Shown: in pieces, positions 36,911 to 45,671 of the stretch
Position numbering within the stretch: the first letter of the stretch is position 1
Layout of the letters: each line of letters starts with the position of its first letter
Assembly: GCF_000621845.1 (NCBI RefSeq)
Contig: NZ_JHXF01000007.1
Span: 186,001 to 250,000, forward strand
DNA from: Ruminococcus flavefaciens MA2007
Lineage (GTDB): Bacteria; Bacillota; Clostridia; Oscillospirales; Ruminococcaceae
Length of the DNA stretch: 64,000 bases
Direction of reading: 5' to 3'
Notes under the pieces: model-generated
The model's input: only the letters and a program-made list of their open reading frames with translations
Told to the model about the DNA's origin: nothing
Database searches by the model: none
Translations under genes and position numbers: made by a program

Positions 36911-36940
36911 TCGGAACGACGAGGGCGGCGTTCCCTACAT
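36911..36940. repeat. Host GC-rich palindromic repeat
   Basis: A one-sided member of the family: CGGAACGACGAGGGCGGCG then TTCCCTACAT. Confidence 0.5.
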
Positions 36941-37063
36941 TTTCTACTTATTAATTATGACACATTTCAAAGAAAATTTCAAGTCCCAAGGACGCTTTTT
37001 TGCCGCAAAAAAAGCTGTACTTCCAATTATAGTAAAATTCAATAAAAAAATAATATCTGCCTA

Positions 37064-37092
37064 TTGAATTTACTTACACTTTGTGGTATAAT
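37064..37092 (+). promoter_or_regulatory. Promoter of the HD-hydrolase/amylase operon
   Basis: TTGAAT, 17 bases ending TGTGG, TATAAT (37087-37092). Transcription starts about 25 bases before the ATG at 37124. Confidence 0.75.
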
Positions 37093-37123
37093 ATATTTAT
37101 ATAGTTTCAGAAGGAGTTTCAAT

Positions 37124-37726
37124 ATGTCCGCAAAAGAAGAATTTATCACCATATATAAGCAAAACATCAAGCGCGAGGGCGCCGACAAGCTTTTAGAGTT
37201 CCTCGAAAAGAGCGACTTCTTCACAGCTCCAAGCAGTACCCGTTTCCACGGCTCATATGAGGGCGGTCTCGTTCAGCACAGCCTCAACGTCTATCACTGC
37301 CTCAAGGACTACCTCTCACGTCCCCGCACTAAAGAGCTATACGGCATGGACTACTCCGAGGAGACGATCGCTATCGTTGCTCTGCTCCATGATGTATGCA
37401 AGGTGAACTTCTACACTGTGGAAATGCGCAACAAGAAAAACGACGCAACGGGACAATGGGAGAAGGTCCCGTACTATGCTATAAACGACACTCTCCCCTA
37501 CGGACACGGCGAAAAGTCCGTATACATACTCTCGGGCTACTTCTACGGCGAGAACAGGCTCACCCGTGAAGAAGCCTTTGCAATAAGGTATCATATGGGT
37601 TTTTCATATGGTGGAACGGAAGAAAGAAACTCCATCGGCAGGGCACTTGAAATGTACCCACTCGCTCTGGCACTGAACGTGGCCGATATGGAGGCGTCCT
37701 ACTATATGGAAGGCTCAGAAAAATAA
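37124..37726 (+). CDS. HD-domain phosphohydrolase
   Basis: The 200-residue protein starts MSAKEEFITIYKQNIKREG; ATG at 37124 has AAGGAG 7 bases upstream, whereas an in-frame ATG at 37064 lies in the promoter. HD-family residues are visible: His in GSYEGGLVQHSLNVYHCL (about 50), the HD pair in ALLHDVCKVNF (about 88) and a later His in YGHGEKSVYIL. Such proteins hydrolyse nucleotides or phosphate esters with a divalent metal. Related proteins in Bacillota are annotated only as hydrolases. It is followed 23 bases later by a GH13 amylase in the same transcript. Confidence 0.85.
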   Translation: MSAKEEFITIYKQNIKREGADKLLEFLEKSDFFTAPSSTRFHGSYEGGLVQHSLNVYHCLKDYLSRPRTKELYGMDYSEETIAIVALLHDVCKVNFYTVEMRNKKNDATGQWEKVPYYAINDTLPYGHGEKSVYILSGYFYGENRLTREEAFAIRYHMGFSYGGTEERNSIGRALEMYPLALALNVADMEASYYMEGSEK

Positions 37727-37749
37727 ATAAATGTAAGGAGTTTTTTATT

Positions 37750-39336
37750 ATGAACTGGTACGATAACGCCATTATCTATCACATCTACCCTCTTGGCTTC
37801 TGCGGTGCGCCGAAGTTCAACGACGGGAGCGAGGATGTGACCTACAGACTTGATAAGGTGCTGGACTGGATACCTCACCTGAAGGAAATGAATGTGGACG
37901 CTGTTTACTTCGGACCTGTTTTCGAGTCCGTTGAGCACGGCTATGATACCATAGACTATAAGAAAATAGACCGACGTCTTGGTGATAACAACTCTTTCCG
38001 CTTTATCTGCGACAGGCTCCACGAAAACGGTATCCGCGTCATTCTTGACGGCGTGTTCAACCACGTAGGCAGAAGATTCCCGCAGTTCATGGACGTTCAG
38101 GAAAAGGGACAGGGCTCTGAGTACTGCGGCTGGTTCCAGAATCTCAACTTCGGCGGACCAAGCCCCTACGGAGATCCGTTCTGGTATGAGGGCTGGAACG
38201 GTCACTACAACCTCGTTAAGCTCAATTTACGCAATGTAGGCGTCTGCGACCATATCATCGACGCCATAAACTACTGGATAGAGTCCTTCAACATCGACGG
38301 CATACGCTTTGACGCCGCAGACTGCATAGACTTCGACTTCTTCAAGAGGATAAGAAGCTTCTGCAAGGGCAAGAAGCCTGATTTCTGGCTCATGGGCGAG
38401 ATAATCCACGGCGACTACAACCGCTGGGCTAACCCCGAGATGCTGGACAGCGTTACCAACTACGAATGCTACAAGGGACTGTGGTCATCACACAATGATA
38501 AAAACTACTTCGAGATAGATTACTCAATCAACAGACAGTCAGGCGCTAACGGCGGTATCTACCGCAACCTTGACCTTTACAACTTCGTGGACAACCATGA
38601 CGTAAATCGTCTGGCAAGCACTCTCCACAACAACGCTCACCTGCCGCTGGTATACACTCTCATGTACACCATGCCCGGTATACCGTCTATCTACTACGGC
38701 AGTGAGTACGGCATCGAGGGACGCAAGGAGAACAACTCCGACGACGCTCTCCGCCCGTGTCTCCATTTACAGGATATGGAACGCGAAAATGTTTCCCTCT
38801 ATCACCACATCGTAAAGCTCGGTCGGATATACCGCGCATACCCTGCCCTCAGAACAGGCAGCTATGAGCGCATTATGATAACCAATCAGCAGCTCCTCTT
38901 CAAGAAGATACAGGGCGAGCAGACTGTATACGTAGCGCTCAACCTCGGCGATTACGAGTTCGACCTCAATTTCCAGACTCACATGAACGGTCTTGTGGAC
39001 GTATTTACGGCAACTCCTATACAGGTTGAGAACGGCAATGCATTTGTGCGCATGGCTCCGTATTCTGCAATGATAATCGTTGCGGACGATATCGTGAACA
39101 ACGAACCCGAGGAAGCAGTCATTGTTGAGGACAAGGACACCGAGATAGTTGTAGGCGCTAAATACCGCCACTTCAAGGGCAACGAGTATGAGCTTCTTGC
39201 AGTTGCACGTCATACCGAGACCATGGAGGAGCTTGTGATATACAAGTCCCTCAAGGACGGCGAGGTGTGGGCCAGACCCAAGTCAATGTTCATCGGGAAA
39301 GCAGGAGAAGAAAGAAGATTCACTAAAATAGACTGA
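37750..39336 (+). CDS. GH13 alpha-amylase-family enzyme with C-terminal DUF1653 domain
   Basis: The 528 residues start MNWYDNAIIYHIYPLGF after TAAGGAG. GH13 barrel motifs are clear: GVFNHVGR (region I), GIRFDAAD with the nucleophile Asp near 190, LMGEII with the acid Glu near 216, and VDNHDVNR with the transition-state Asp near 281. There is no signal peptide, so it acts on alpha-glucans inside the cell. Residues about 466-520 (VGAKYRHFKGNEYELLAVAR, then HTETMEELVIYKSL) match DUF1653, a small domain normally found alone. The fusion is unusual. Confidence 0.92.
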   Translation: MNWYDNAIIYHIYPLGFCGAPKFNDGSEDVTYRLDKVLDWIPHLKEMNVDAVYFGPVFESVEHGYDTIDYKKIDRRLGDNNSFRFICDRLHENGIRVILDGVFNHVGRRFPQFMDVQEKGQGSEYCGWFQNLNFGGPSPYGDPFWYEGWNGHYNLVKLNLRNVGVCDHIIDAINYWIESFNIDGIRFDAADCIDFDFFKRIRSFCKGKKPDFWLMGEIIHGDYNRWANPEMLDSVTNYECYKGLWSSHNDKNYFEIDYSINRQSGANGGIYRNLDLYNFVDNHDVNRLASTLHNNAHLPLVYTLMYTMPGIPSIYYGSEYGIEGRKENNSDDALRPCLHLQDMERENVSLYHHIVKLGRIYRAYPALRTGSYERIMITNQQLLFKKIQGEQTVYVALNLGDYEFDLNFQTHMNGLVDVFTATPIQVENGNAFVRMAPYSAMIIVADDIVNNEPEEAVIVEDKDTEIVVGAKYRHFKGNEYELLAVARHTETMEELVIYKSLKDGEVWARPKSMFIGKAGEERRFTKID

Positions 39337-39345
39337 ATATGATTC

Positions 39346-39375
39346 AAGCCCCGAAGCTAAGCTTCGGGGCTTTTT
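39346..39375 (+). terminator. Terminator of the amylase gene
   Basis: GCCCCGAAGC and GCTTCGGGGC arms with a minimal loop, followed by TTTTT, 11 bases after the stop. Confidence 0.85.
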
Positions 39376-39398
39376 CGCTGCAATCAGAAATCTGATCT

Positions 39399-39542
39399 GT
39401 AGGGGCTGATGCCCACATCAGCCCGACAAATTTTTGTAAAACCAACGGGGCGATGTAGGCATCGCCCCCTGCACATTGTAATTATAACGGGCGAGCAAAA
39501 CTCGCCCCTACAAGCAAAACGGGCTGCCAAAGGCAGCCCTGC
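39399..39542. repeat. Cluster of host GC-rich palindromic repeats
   Basis: Three members in tandem: TGTAGGGGCTGATGCCCACA..., CGGGGCGATGTAGGCATCGCC, and GGGCGAGCAAAACTCGCCC then CTACA, with a degenerate GGGCTGCCAAAGGCAGCCC after. They fill the 238-base gap between convergent genes. Confidence 0.7.
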
Positions 39543-39575
39543 TAATTACTAATCACTATTCACTAAAAACTCAAT

Positions 39576-41102
39576 TCACATCCACTCGCGCTCGTGAATG
39601 TCCTTGAACTCAGCCCTTGCCATGAGAATTGCAACTGCTGCCGAAAGAAGATCGGCGATAGGACCTGCAAAGGTAACTCCGTCTATCTGGAAGAACATCG
39701 GCAGAACGACTAACAGCGGAATGAAGAAAAGTATCTGTCTTGTCAGCGACAGGAATACGCCCTTTACAGGCTTTCCTATGGACGTGAAGAACGTGGATAC
39801 TATAGGCTGTAAGCAGTTCAGCCATGTAAAGAACAGGCATATTCTCAGGAACTTTGAACCGAACTCGTAATAGCCCTCGCTGGCATTATTATTTGCGAAG
39901 AATCCCAGTATCTGTCTCGGGAACAGCTGGAAGCATACAAAGGCTGCCAGCGAAATGGCCGCGCCTGTCTTGACAGCCATCCAGAACGCACTTTTAACGC
40001 GGTCATACTTCTGGGCACCGTAATTGAAGCTCTCTATAGGCTGAGTACCCTGCGCAAGTCCTATGACAATGGAGAACACTATCATATTGACCTTCATGAC
40101 GATACTTGCAACCGCTATAGGATCTTCAGATCCGTACTTTGACATTCCTCCGTAGTATTTCAGCGAGTTGTTGAGAACTATCTGAACTACGGTGATAGCA
40201 AGCTGATTGAAGCAGGAAGCCATACCGATAGAGCAGATACGGCTTACCACCTTGAATGACGGTATAAGGTGTGAACCGAAAAGGAATACCGTCTTGAAGT
40301 TGAAGCAGTAGATAACTACGATAAGAGCAGATACCACCTGTGCGATGACTGTTGCAATAGCCGCGCCCTTCATTCCCCAGCCGAGACCGAGAACGAATAT
40401 GGCGTCAAGGATAGTATTTACTACAGCTCCCGAAATATTGCATATCATAGTCACCTTTGGACTTCCGTCCGCACGGACGATATGTCCGCCGCCCGTACCG
40501 AGTATCAGGAACGGGAATCCCAATGCGGTATACCTTACGTATTCCTTTGCATAAGGCAGTATCGCAGGCGAAGCTCCGAAGCATTTCAGGAGCGGCGTCA
40601 GGAATATCAGCGTAACAGCCGAGATTATAACTCCGAGAATGACCAGCATGGAAAGCGCATTTCCCGCAAAATACGGAGCTTTCTTCTTATCGCCCATACC
40701 GAGGGTAAGATTGAAGCACGAAGCTCCGCCGATACCGAACAGCAGTGCGACTGCCATGCAGGCAGTTGAAAACGGGAACGCGATACCTGTTGCCGCATTT
40801 CCCAGAGGACCGATTGCATTGCCTATAAACAACTGGTCGACGATGTTGTAAAGTGCGCTTACCAGCATACCTATAATACTTGGTATAGCGAACTTCATCA
40901 TAAGGGAGCCTACAGGAAGGAATCCGAGAGGATTGCCCATACCCTCTGGCGAACCTCCTGCACCCTGCGGCGGACCTCCGACTCCCTCGGACGGTGCTCC
41001 TGCTCCGCGGGGAGGTCCTCCGACACCCGGAGGAGGACCTCCTATGCCTTGCGGCGGTCCTCCTGCTTTTGAAGCCATTCCCCCATAAATTCTCTCATTC
41101 AT
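39576..41102 (-). CDS. MATE-family efflux transporter with Gly/Pro-rich N-terminal tail
   Basis: This 508-residue protein has about 12 hydrophobic membrane segments from residue 67 on and MATE family sequence (IPSIIGMLVSALYNIVDQLF; GLGWGMKGAAIATVIAQVVS; GLAQGTQPIESFNYGAQKYD). MATE transporters export drugs or metabolites using Na+ or H+. Residues about 14-57 are an unusual cytoplasmic tail of repeated GGPP(Q/P/R)G(I/V/A)G units absent from ordinary MATE proteins, possibly a tether or an interaction segment. The start has AGAAGG upstream. It is monocistronic and convergent with the amylase gene. Confidence 0.93.
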   Translation of the reverse strand: MNERIYGGMASKAGGPPQGIGGPPPGVGGPPRGAGAPSEGVGGPPQGAGGSPEGMGNPLGFLPVGSLMMKFAIPSIIGMLVSALYNIVDQLFIGNAIGPLGNAATGIAFPFSTACMAVALLFGIGGASCFNLTLGMGDKKKAPYFAGNALSMLVILGVIISAVTLIFLTPLLKCFGASPAILPYAKEYVRYTALGFPFLILGTGGGHIVRADGSPKVTMICNISGAVVNTILDAIFVLGLGWGMKGAAIATVIAQVVSALIVVIYCFNFKTVFLFGSHLIPSFKVVSRICSIGMASCFNQLAITVVQIVLNNSLKYYGGMSKYGSEDPIAVASIVMKVNMIVFSIVIGLAQGTQPIESFNYGAQKYDRVKSAFWMAVKTGAAISLAAFVCFQLFPRQILGFFANNNASEGYYEFGSKFLRICLFFTWLNCLQPIVSTFFTSIGKPVKGVFLSLTRQILFFIPLLVVLPMFFQIDGVTFAGPIADLLSAAVAILMARAEFKDIHEREWM

Positions 41103-41260
41103 ATAACAACCTTCTTTTCTCTAAAACATCAAATACCTATTAATTATACAACATTTTCAGGCAAAAAATCAATAGAAAGACTGAACAGAAAAGCCAAATC
41201 CAAATCATTACTTTATGTTAAAGATGATGTAATTTAAACATATTGGATAACGATTTCTCC

Positions 41261-41289
41261 TTGACACTATTGCCAGTATGTGGTAAAAT
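41261..41289 (+). promoter_or_regulatory. Promoter of maf
   Basis: TTGACA, 17 bases ending TGTGG, TAAAAT (41284-41289). Confidence 0.75.
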
Positions 41290-41332
41290 TAACTATGTGA
41301 GCCTTTTTCACGGCTCAAGAGGAGTTGTTTTA

Positions 41333-41890
41333 ATGAAAATAATACTTGCATCTGCTTCGCCGAGACGGCGCGAGCTGATGAGATACATAACCGAGGATTT
41401 CGAGGCGGTCTCTACGGACTGCGACGAGACTCTCCCCGAGAAGATAGAGCCCACAGCGGCTTCGGAGTACCTTGCGGTGCTGAAGGCAAAGGCGGCTTCG
41501 GAGAAATACCCAGACTGCATTGTTATCGGCTGCGACACCACGGTCATCTGCGGCAGCGAAATTCTTGGCAAGCCCCGTGACAGAGCCCAGTGTATCGCGG
41601 ATATATCAAAGCTCTCGGGACGCACACATCAGGTAGTGACAGGCTGCTGCATTATAAAAGCAGGCAAGGTCAGCTCCTTTTCCGAGGTGACAGACGTTAC
41701 GTTCAGAAAGCTGACAGATACCGAAATAGAGGCTTATGCCGACACCGACGAGCCCTACGACAAGGCAGGGGGCTACGGCATACAGGGACTGGGCTCCGCC
41801 CTTATCTCCCACATCGACGGAGACTTCTTCAACGTGGTGGGACTGCCCGTGGGACGGCTCTTTAATAAAATTAAAGAAGTTGAGAGTTGA
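41333..41890 (+). CDS. maf: Maf-like nucleoside triphosphate pyrophosphatase
   Basis: The 185 residues start MKIILASASPRRRELMRYI, the diagnostic Maf N terminus. It continues with a VSTDCDETLPE segment, IGCDTTVICGSEILGKPRD and a GYGIQGLGS segment. Maf enzymes hydrolyse non-canonical or modified dTTP/UTP-type nucleotides and have been linked to septum control. ATG at 41333 is chosen because AAGAGGAG lies 8 bases before it and the promoter 40 bases upstream; an in-frame ATG at 41243 precedes the promoter. Confidence 0.95.
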   Translation: MKIILASASPRRRELMRYITEDFEAVSTDCDETLPEKIEPTAASEYLAVLKAKAASEKYPDCIVIGCDTTVICGSEILGKPRDRAQCIADISKLSGRTHQVVTGCCIIKAGKVSSFSEVTDVTFRKLTDTEIEAYADTDEPYDKAGGYGIQGLGSALISHIDGDFFNVVGLPVGRLFNKIKEVES

Positions 41891-41978
41891 GAGTTATAAT
41901 GCCGCCTTAGGCTGACTTATTAAAATAATATGAGCGAAGCGAACACCTTAACTCTCAACTCTAAACTCTTAACTTTCT

Positions 41979-42004
41979 GGACGCCGAGGACGGCGTCCCC
42001 TACA
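41979..42004. repeat. Host GC-rich palindromic repeat
   Basis: GGACGCCGAGGACGGCGTCC then CCTACA. It is surrounded by low-complexity AACTCTCAACTCTAAAC and TTAGCTCTTAGTTCTTAG tracts that fill 41891-42050. Confidence 0.65.
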
Positions 42005-42061
42005 ATCTTAGCTCTTAGTTCTTAGCTCTAAGTTCTAAATAATAATAAAGGAGTATTTACC

Positions 42062-43330
42062 ATGAACTCAACCGCATTTCATTCTGCTGACATTCTTATC
42101 CCCAAGGGCTGCGATATGCACAAGTGGTCCGTTATCGCCTGCGACCAGTACACCAGCGAGCCCGAGTACTGGGACGAGGTAAGCACTACAGTCGGCAGCG
42201 CTCCCTCAACGCTGAACCTTATCCTCCCCGAGCTCTACCTCGAGCAGGACGGCGTTGCACAGCGCATTGACAATATCCACACTGCTATGGACAAGTACCT
42301 TGCTGACGGTATCTTCACCGAGTACAAGGACGCTATGGTATACGTTGAGCGCACTCAGAGCAACGGCATTCTCCGTCAGGGTATCGTGGGCGCTATTGAC
42401 CTTGAAAAGTACGATTTCTCAAAGGGCAGCACATCAGAGGTAAGAGCTACCGAGGCTACCGTTATCGAGCGTATCCCTCCCCGTATCAAGGTAAGACAGG
42501 GCGCACCGCTGGAGCTTCCCCACATTATGATACTTATCGACGATCCCGACAATACAGTTATCGAGCCACTTGCAAAGACTGTTTCCGACGACAGCAAGCT
42601 CTATGATTTCGAGCTCATGCAGAACGGCGGCAGCATAAAGGGCTGGCTGGTTGACAAGTCCGCTCAGGAGGCTATCGACAAGGCTCTCTGCGCACTTGCC
42701 GATCCCGATACATTCTGCAAGAAATACGGCCTCAGCAATACTCCAGTTCTCCTCTATGCTATGGGCGACGGAAATCACTCCCTTGCTACAGCTAAGGAGT
42801 TCTACGAGCAGCTGAAAAAGGCTGCCCCCGATAAGGACTTCTCAAATCACCCTGCACGTTATGCACTGGCTGAGATAGTTAACCTCCACAGCGAAGCTCT
42901 CAAATTCGAGGCTATCCACCGCCTTGTATACGACGTGGACTGCGACAAGCTCATAAACGAGCTCACAGCCGCACTGGAGCTCTCCGAGACTAAGGTATCC
43001 GACCAGTACGTTATCTGCTCATGCAAGGGCACTGAGAAGAAACTCTACATAAACAAGAAGTCCTCAAATCTGTCCGTTGGTTCGCTCCAGAACTTCCTTG
43101 ACAGCTATATCAAGGCAAACGGCGGCAAGATAGACTATATCCACGGCGCTGACACAGTAAAGTCACTGGCTGAAAAGCACAACGGTATCGCATTCATTCT
43201 CCCCGATATGGACAAGTCACAGCTCTTCCCCACCGTTATCAAGGACGGCGCTCTCCCCAGAAAGACATTCTCCATGGGACACGCCGAGGACAAGAGATTC
43301 TACATCGAGGCACGTAAAATTACAAAGTAA
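42062..43330 (+). CDS. DUF1015 family protein
   Basis: The 422 residues start MNSTAFHSADILIPKGCDMH and contain WSVIACDQYTSEPEYWDEV, GDGNHSLATAKEFYEQLK (the most conserved DUF1015 segment) and FILPDMDKSQLFPTVIKDG near the C terminus. The family is widespread in anaerobes and has no established function; it has been annotated as putative HTH or SpoOJ/ParA/ParB/repB-related without proof. AAAGGAG precedes the ATG. It has its own terminator and no tight partners. Confidence 0.92.
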   Translation: MNSTAFHSADILIPKGCDMHKWSVIACDQYTSEPEYWDEVSTTVGSAPSTLNLILPELYLEQDGVAQRIDNIHTAMDKYLADGIFTEYKDAMVYVERTQSNGILRQGIVGAIDLEKYDFSKGSTSEVRATEATVIERIPPRIKVRQGAPLELPHIMILIDDPDNTVIEPLAKTVSDDSKLYDFELMQNGGSIKGWLVDKSAQEAIDKALCALADPDTFCKKYGLSNTPVLLYAMGDGNHSLATAKEFYEQLKKAAPDKDFSNHPARYALAEIVNLHSEALKFEAIHRLVYDVDCDKLINELTAALELSETKVSDQYVICSCKGTEKKLYINKKSSNLSVGSLQNFLDSYIKANGGKIDYIHGADTVKSLAEKHNGIAFILPDMDKSQLFPTVIKDGALPRKTFSMGHAEDKRFYIEARKITK

Positions 43331-43335
43331 TCAGT

Positions 43336-43364
43336 AAGGGCGGATTCATATCCGCCCTTTTTAA
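43336..43364 (+). terminator. Terminator of the DUF1015 gene
   Basis: AAGGGCGGAT and ATCCGCCCTT pair around a short TCAT loop, followed by TTTAATT, 5 bases after the stop. Confidence 0.85.
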
Positions 43365-43383
43365 TTCGGAATACGTAATGTAT

Positions 43384-43460
43384 TGTAGGGGGCGACGCCC
43401 ACATCGCCCCCTATGAATTCTCAAAAATTACACGGGCTGATGTGGGCATCAGCCCCTACA
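43384..43460. repeat. Pair of host GC-rich palindromic repeats
   Basis: TGTAGGGGGCGACGCCCACAT... and, inverted, CACGGGCTGATGTGGGCATC then AGCCCCTACA. Confidence 0.7.
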
Positions 43461-43492
43461 ATCTAAATCCTGAAACTTTTGTGCAAAAACTA

Positions 43493-43521
43493 TTGCTTTT
43501 TTGTCATTTGTGTGTTATAAT
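43493..43521 (+). promoter_or_regulatory. Promoter of the second MATE gene
   Basis: TTGCTT, 17 bases, TATAAT (43516-43521). The start is about 65 bases before ATG 43594. Confidence 0.65.
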
Positions 43522-43593
43522 GTAGTTTGGATATGCATTATCGACGCACAGTCCGAGCTGTGTATCGATATATTGGGGGGCAAACATAATTTA

Positions 43594-44937
43594 ATGGACA
43601 GAAAACCAATACGACATGATTTTTTCAGGTACATATTGGCGAATGTCATCAGCTCTTTAGGTGTATCGGTATATATTCTTATCGATACTTTTTTTATTTC
43701 AAGGGGAATGGGTTCCGAAGGACTTACCGCTCTTAATCTGTCTCTGCCCGTCTTTAATTTCATCAACGGCTTCGGCCTTATGCTTGGAATCGGCGGCGGC
43801 AGCAAGTTCTCAATGCTTTACTGCCGAACGGAGAGAAAAGAGACAGACGCTATCTACACCAGCGCATTTGCCGCTATACTGGCAATCGGGCTGCTGTTTG
43901 AGATACTGGGTATCTTCTTCTCAAAACAGGTGACGCACCTCCTCGGTGCGGACGCAAGTATCTTCCATATGTCGCAAAGCTACATAAAAACTATACTGCT
44001 GTTCTCACCTGCTTTCCTTATGAATAACCTCATGGCTTGCTTCATGCGCAACGACAGCGCTCCGCGGCTCGCCATGCTTGGTATGCTGAGCGGCAGTCTC
44101 GTCAATGTCATACTTGACTACGTTTTTATTTTCAGATTCGATATGGGAATGAGGGGAGCTGCTCTTGCTACCTGTATTTCGCCATTCATCAGCATGGGAG
44201 TAATGAGCATACACTTCATTACGGGCTGGAACGCATTTAGTCTGCGGCTCATGGTCCCGTCGCTGAGCACCATAAAGGAGATAGTCTCGCTGGGACTTCA
44301 CTCCTTCTTCTCCGAGGTCTCAGGCGGTATCGTGATAATGATATTCAACTTCGTTATCTACCGCATATCGGGCAATACAGGCATAGCCGCCTATGGTGTA
44401 ATCGCTAATATCGCCATAATTTTCACGGCTATATACGCAGGTATCGCCAGCGGTATACAGCCGCTGATGTGCCGCTATCACGGGCGCAGCGACACCTCCG
44501 CTATAAGATATGTACTGCGGCTTGCACTGAGAACAGCGGTGATATTCTCTGTTTTTGCATATACTGCCGTATTCTTTGGCACATCGTATATAGTGGGAGT
44601 ATTCAACAGCAGCGGCAGCTCAATGCTGAAAAGCATAGCAGAAACAGGACTCCGAGAGTACTTCCTGTTCATGCCGTTCATGGGCGCAAATACCATACTT
44701 TCGGTCTATTTCACATCTAAGGAAATGCCGAAGCAGGCACAGCTCATATCGCTTATGCGCGGAACTATCCTCATAATACCTCTTGCTTTCATAGCCTATG
44801 TGCTCAGAAGCATGTCGGGAGTATGGCTGACTGTTCCCATTGCCGAGATAATAACCACCTTAGTAGGCATGAGCATACTTTTGATACACAACAGAAAAAC
44901 ATGGACAGAGTCACTGACTCCCATACCTACAAGATAA
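43594..44937 (+). CDS. MATE-family efflux transporter
   Basis: The 447 residues start MDRKPIRHDFFRYILANVIS. About 12 membrane segments are present, with MATE-like SSLGVSVYILIDTFFISRGM, FGLMLGIGGGSKFSMLYCR and GIASGIQPLMCRYHGRSD. ATG at 43594 is chosen because the in-frame upstream ATG at 43501 overlaps the promoter; the nearest G-rich ribosome site (GGGGGG) is rather far, about 13 bases, so the start is less certain. It belongs to a different MATE branch from the exporter at 39576-41102 and lacks its Gly/Pro tail. Confidence 0.92.
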   Translation: MDRKPIRHDFFRYILANVISSLGVSVYILIDTFFISRGMGSEGLTALNLSLPVFNFINGFGLMLGIGGGSKFSMLYCRTERKETDAIYTSAFAAILAIGLLFEILGIFFSKQVTHLLGADASIFHMSQSYIKTILLFSPAFLMNNLMACFMRNDSAPRLAMLGMLSGSLVNVILDYVFIFRFDMGMRGAALATCISPFISMGVMSIHFITGWNAFSLRLMVPSLSTIKEIVSLGLHSFFSEVSGGIVIMIFNFVIYRISGNTGIAAYGVIANIAIIFTAIYAGIASGIQPLMCRYHGRSDTSAIRYVLRLALRTAVIFSVFAYTAVFFGTSYIVGVFNSSGSSMLKSIAETGLREYFLFMPFMGANTILSVYFTSKEMPKQAQLISLMRGTILIIPLAFIAYVLRSMSGVWLTVPIAEIITTLVGMSILLIHNRKTWTESLTPIPTR

Positions 44938-45234
44938 AAAGCAGTATCTTAACCATAACACTTATATAGAAGTTTATAGTTATTTATCGGGGGAAACCTT
45001 TCTGAGGAAAGGTTCTCCCCCGAACCCCTTTCCAAAGACTTTTAGCTGATTTTTTCTATAAAAGAGCCCCTCTGTAGTTTTTACAAAGGGGCAAGTTTAT
45101 TTTTGGGGCTCTTTTATAGAAAAAATGAAATAATGGTCTTGAAACAGATACGAGAAAAGCCCTTCTCAAAAGGGCTCTCTCAATAATAATTATAAAACCA
45201 CTGTATAAGCACTATGGTTAAGATACTGCTTTTT
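44936..45234. mobile_element. Terminator-nested multi-hairpin element, copy 1
   Basis: Outer 20-base arms begin AAAAAGCAGTATCTTAACC and end with its complement GGTTAAGATACTGCTTTTT; they overlap the stops of two convergent genes and would be their shared terminator. Inside lie TATATAGAAGTTTATAGTTA at left and its relative TAATTATAAAACCACTGTATA at right, then three hairpins: CGGGGGAAACCTTTC/GGAAAGGTTCTCCCCCG (44988-45022), a central 20-base stem TTTTTCTATAAAAGAGCCCC (45051-45125) and GAGAAAAGCCCTT/AAAGGGCTCTCTC (45152-45183). There is no reading frame of note. The left half matches the right half of copy 2 in inverse orientation. Confidence 0.75.
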
Positions 45235-45628
45235 ATAATATCTGCTCGGGCTGTCCCATAGGAGGCATGATGAATGCCTTTGCGTCCTCCAGGTGGAATG
45301 TCTTCATTTTATAGCCTGTTTTCTCGTTGTATATCTCCCTGAGAACAGGACTTGTCTCGAACATTGCGTCCTCATACTTCTTATCGGTATCGAAGACTAT
45401 CTTTCCTGTGTAGCGAAGCCATACTCCGTCGGGCTTGCAGGCTACTATCTCGGTGAGAGGATTTGCCAGCATCTGTTTGTAGACTGCCTTGAAGTCTCCC
45501 ACAGCGAAATGTACCACGCCGTCTACCTCAACGTGTGCTCCGAAAGGTCTCAGCTTTGGCTGTGCTCCGTCGTTTGTGGCAACATAGAAAATGCCTGCTT
45601 CTGTTAAAAAATCGTTTAATCTGCTCAT
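45233..45628 (-). CDS. Pyridoxamine 5'-phosphate oxidase-like FMN-binding protein
   Basis: The 131 residues start MSRLNDFLTEAGIFYVATND. The segments GAQPKLRPFGAHVEVDGVVH and NPLTEIVACKPDGVWLRYTG match the split beta-barrel of small PNPOx-like flavin proteins common in anaerobes. These proteins are probably flavin-dependent reductases; true PdxH activity is unlikely at this length. AAGGAGG precedes the start. It is downstream of cysK by 43 bases on the same strand and may be cotranscribed. Confidence 0.88.
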   Translation of the reverse strand: MSRLNDFLTEAGIFYVATNDGAQPKLRPFGAHVEVDGVVHFAVGDFKAVYKQMLANPLTEIVACKPDGVWLRYTGKIVFDTDKKYEDAMFETSPVLREIYNEKTGYKMKTFHLEDAKAFIMPPMGQPEQIL

Positions 45629-45671
45629 ATTGGATCGACCTCCTTTTAAAATTTATTCTGAGCCGTTTATA

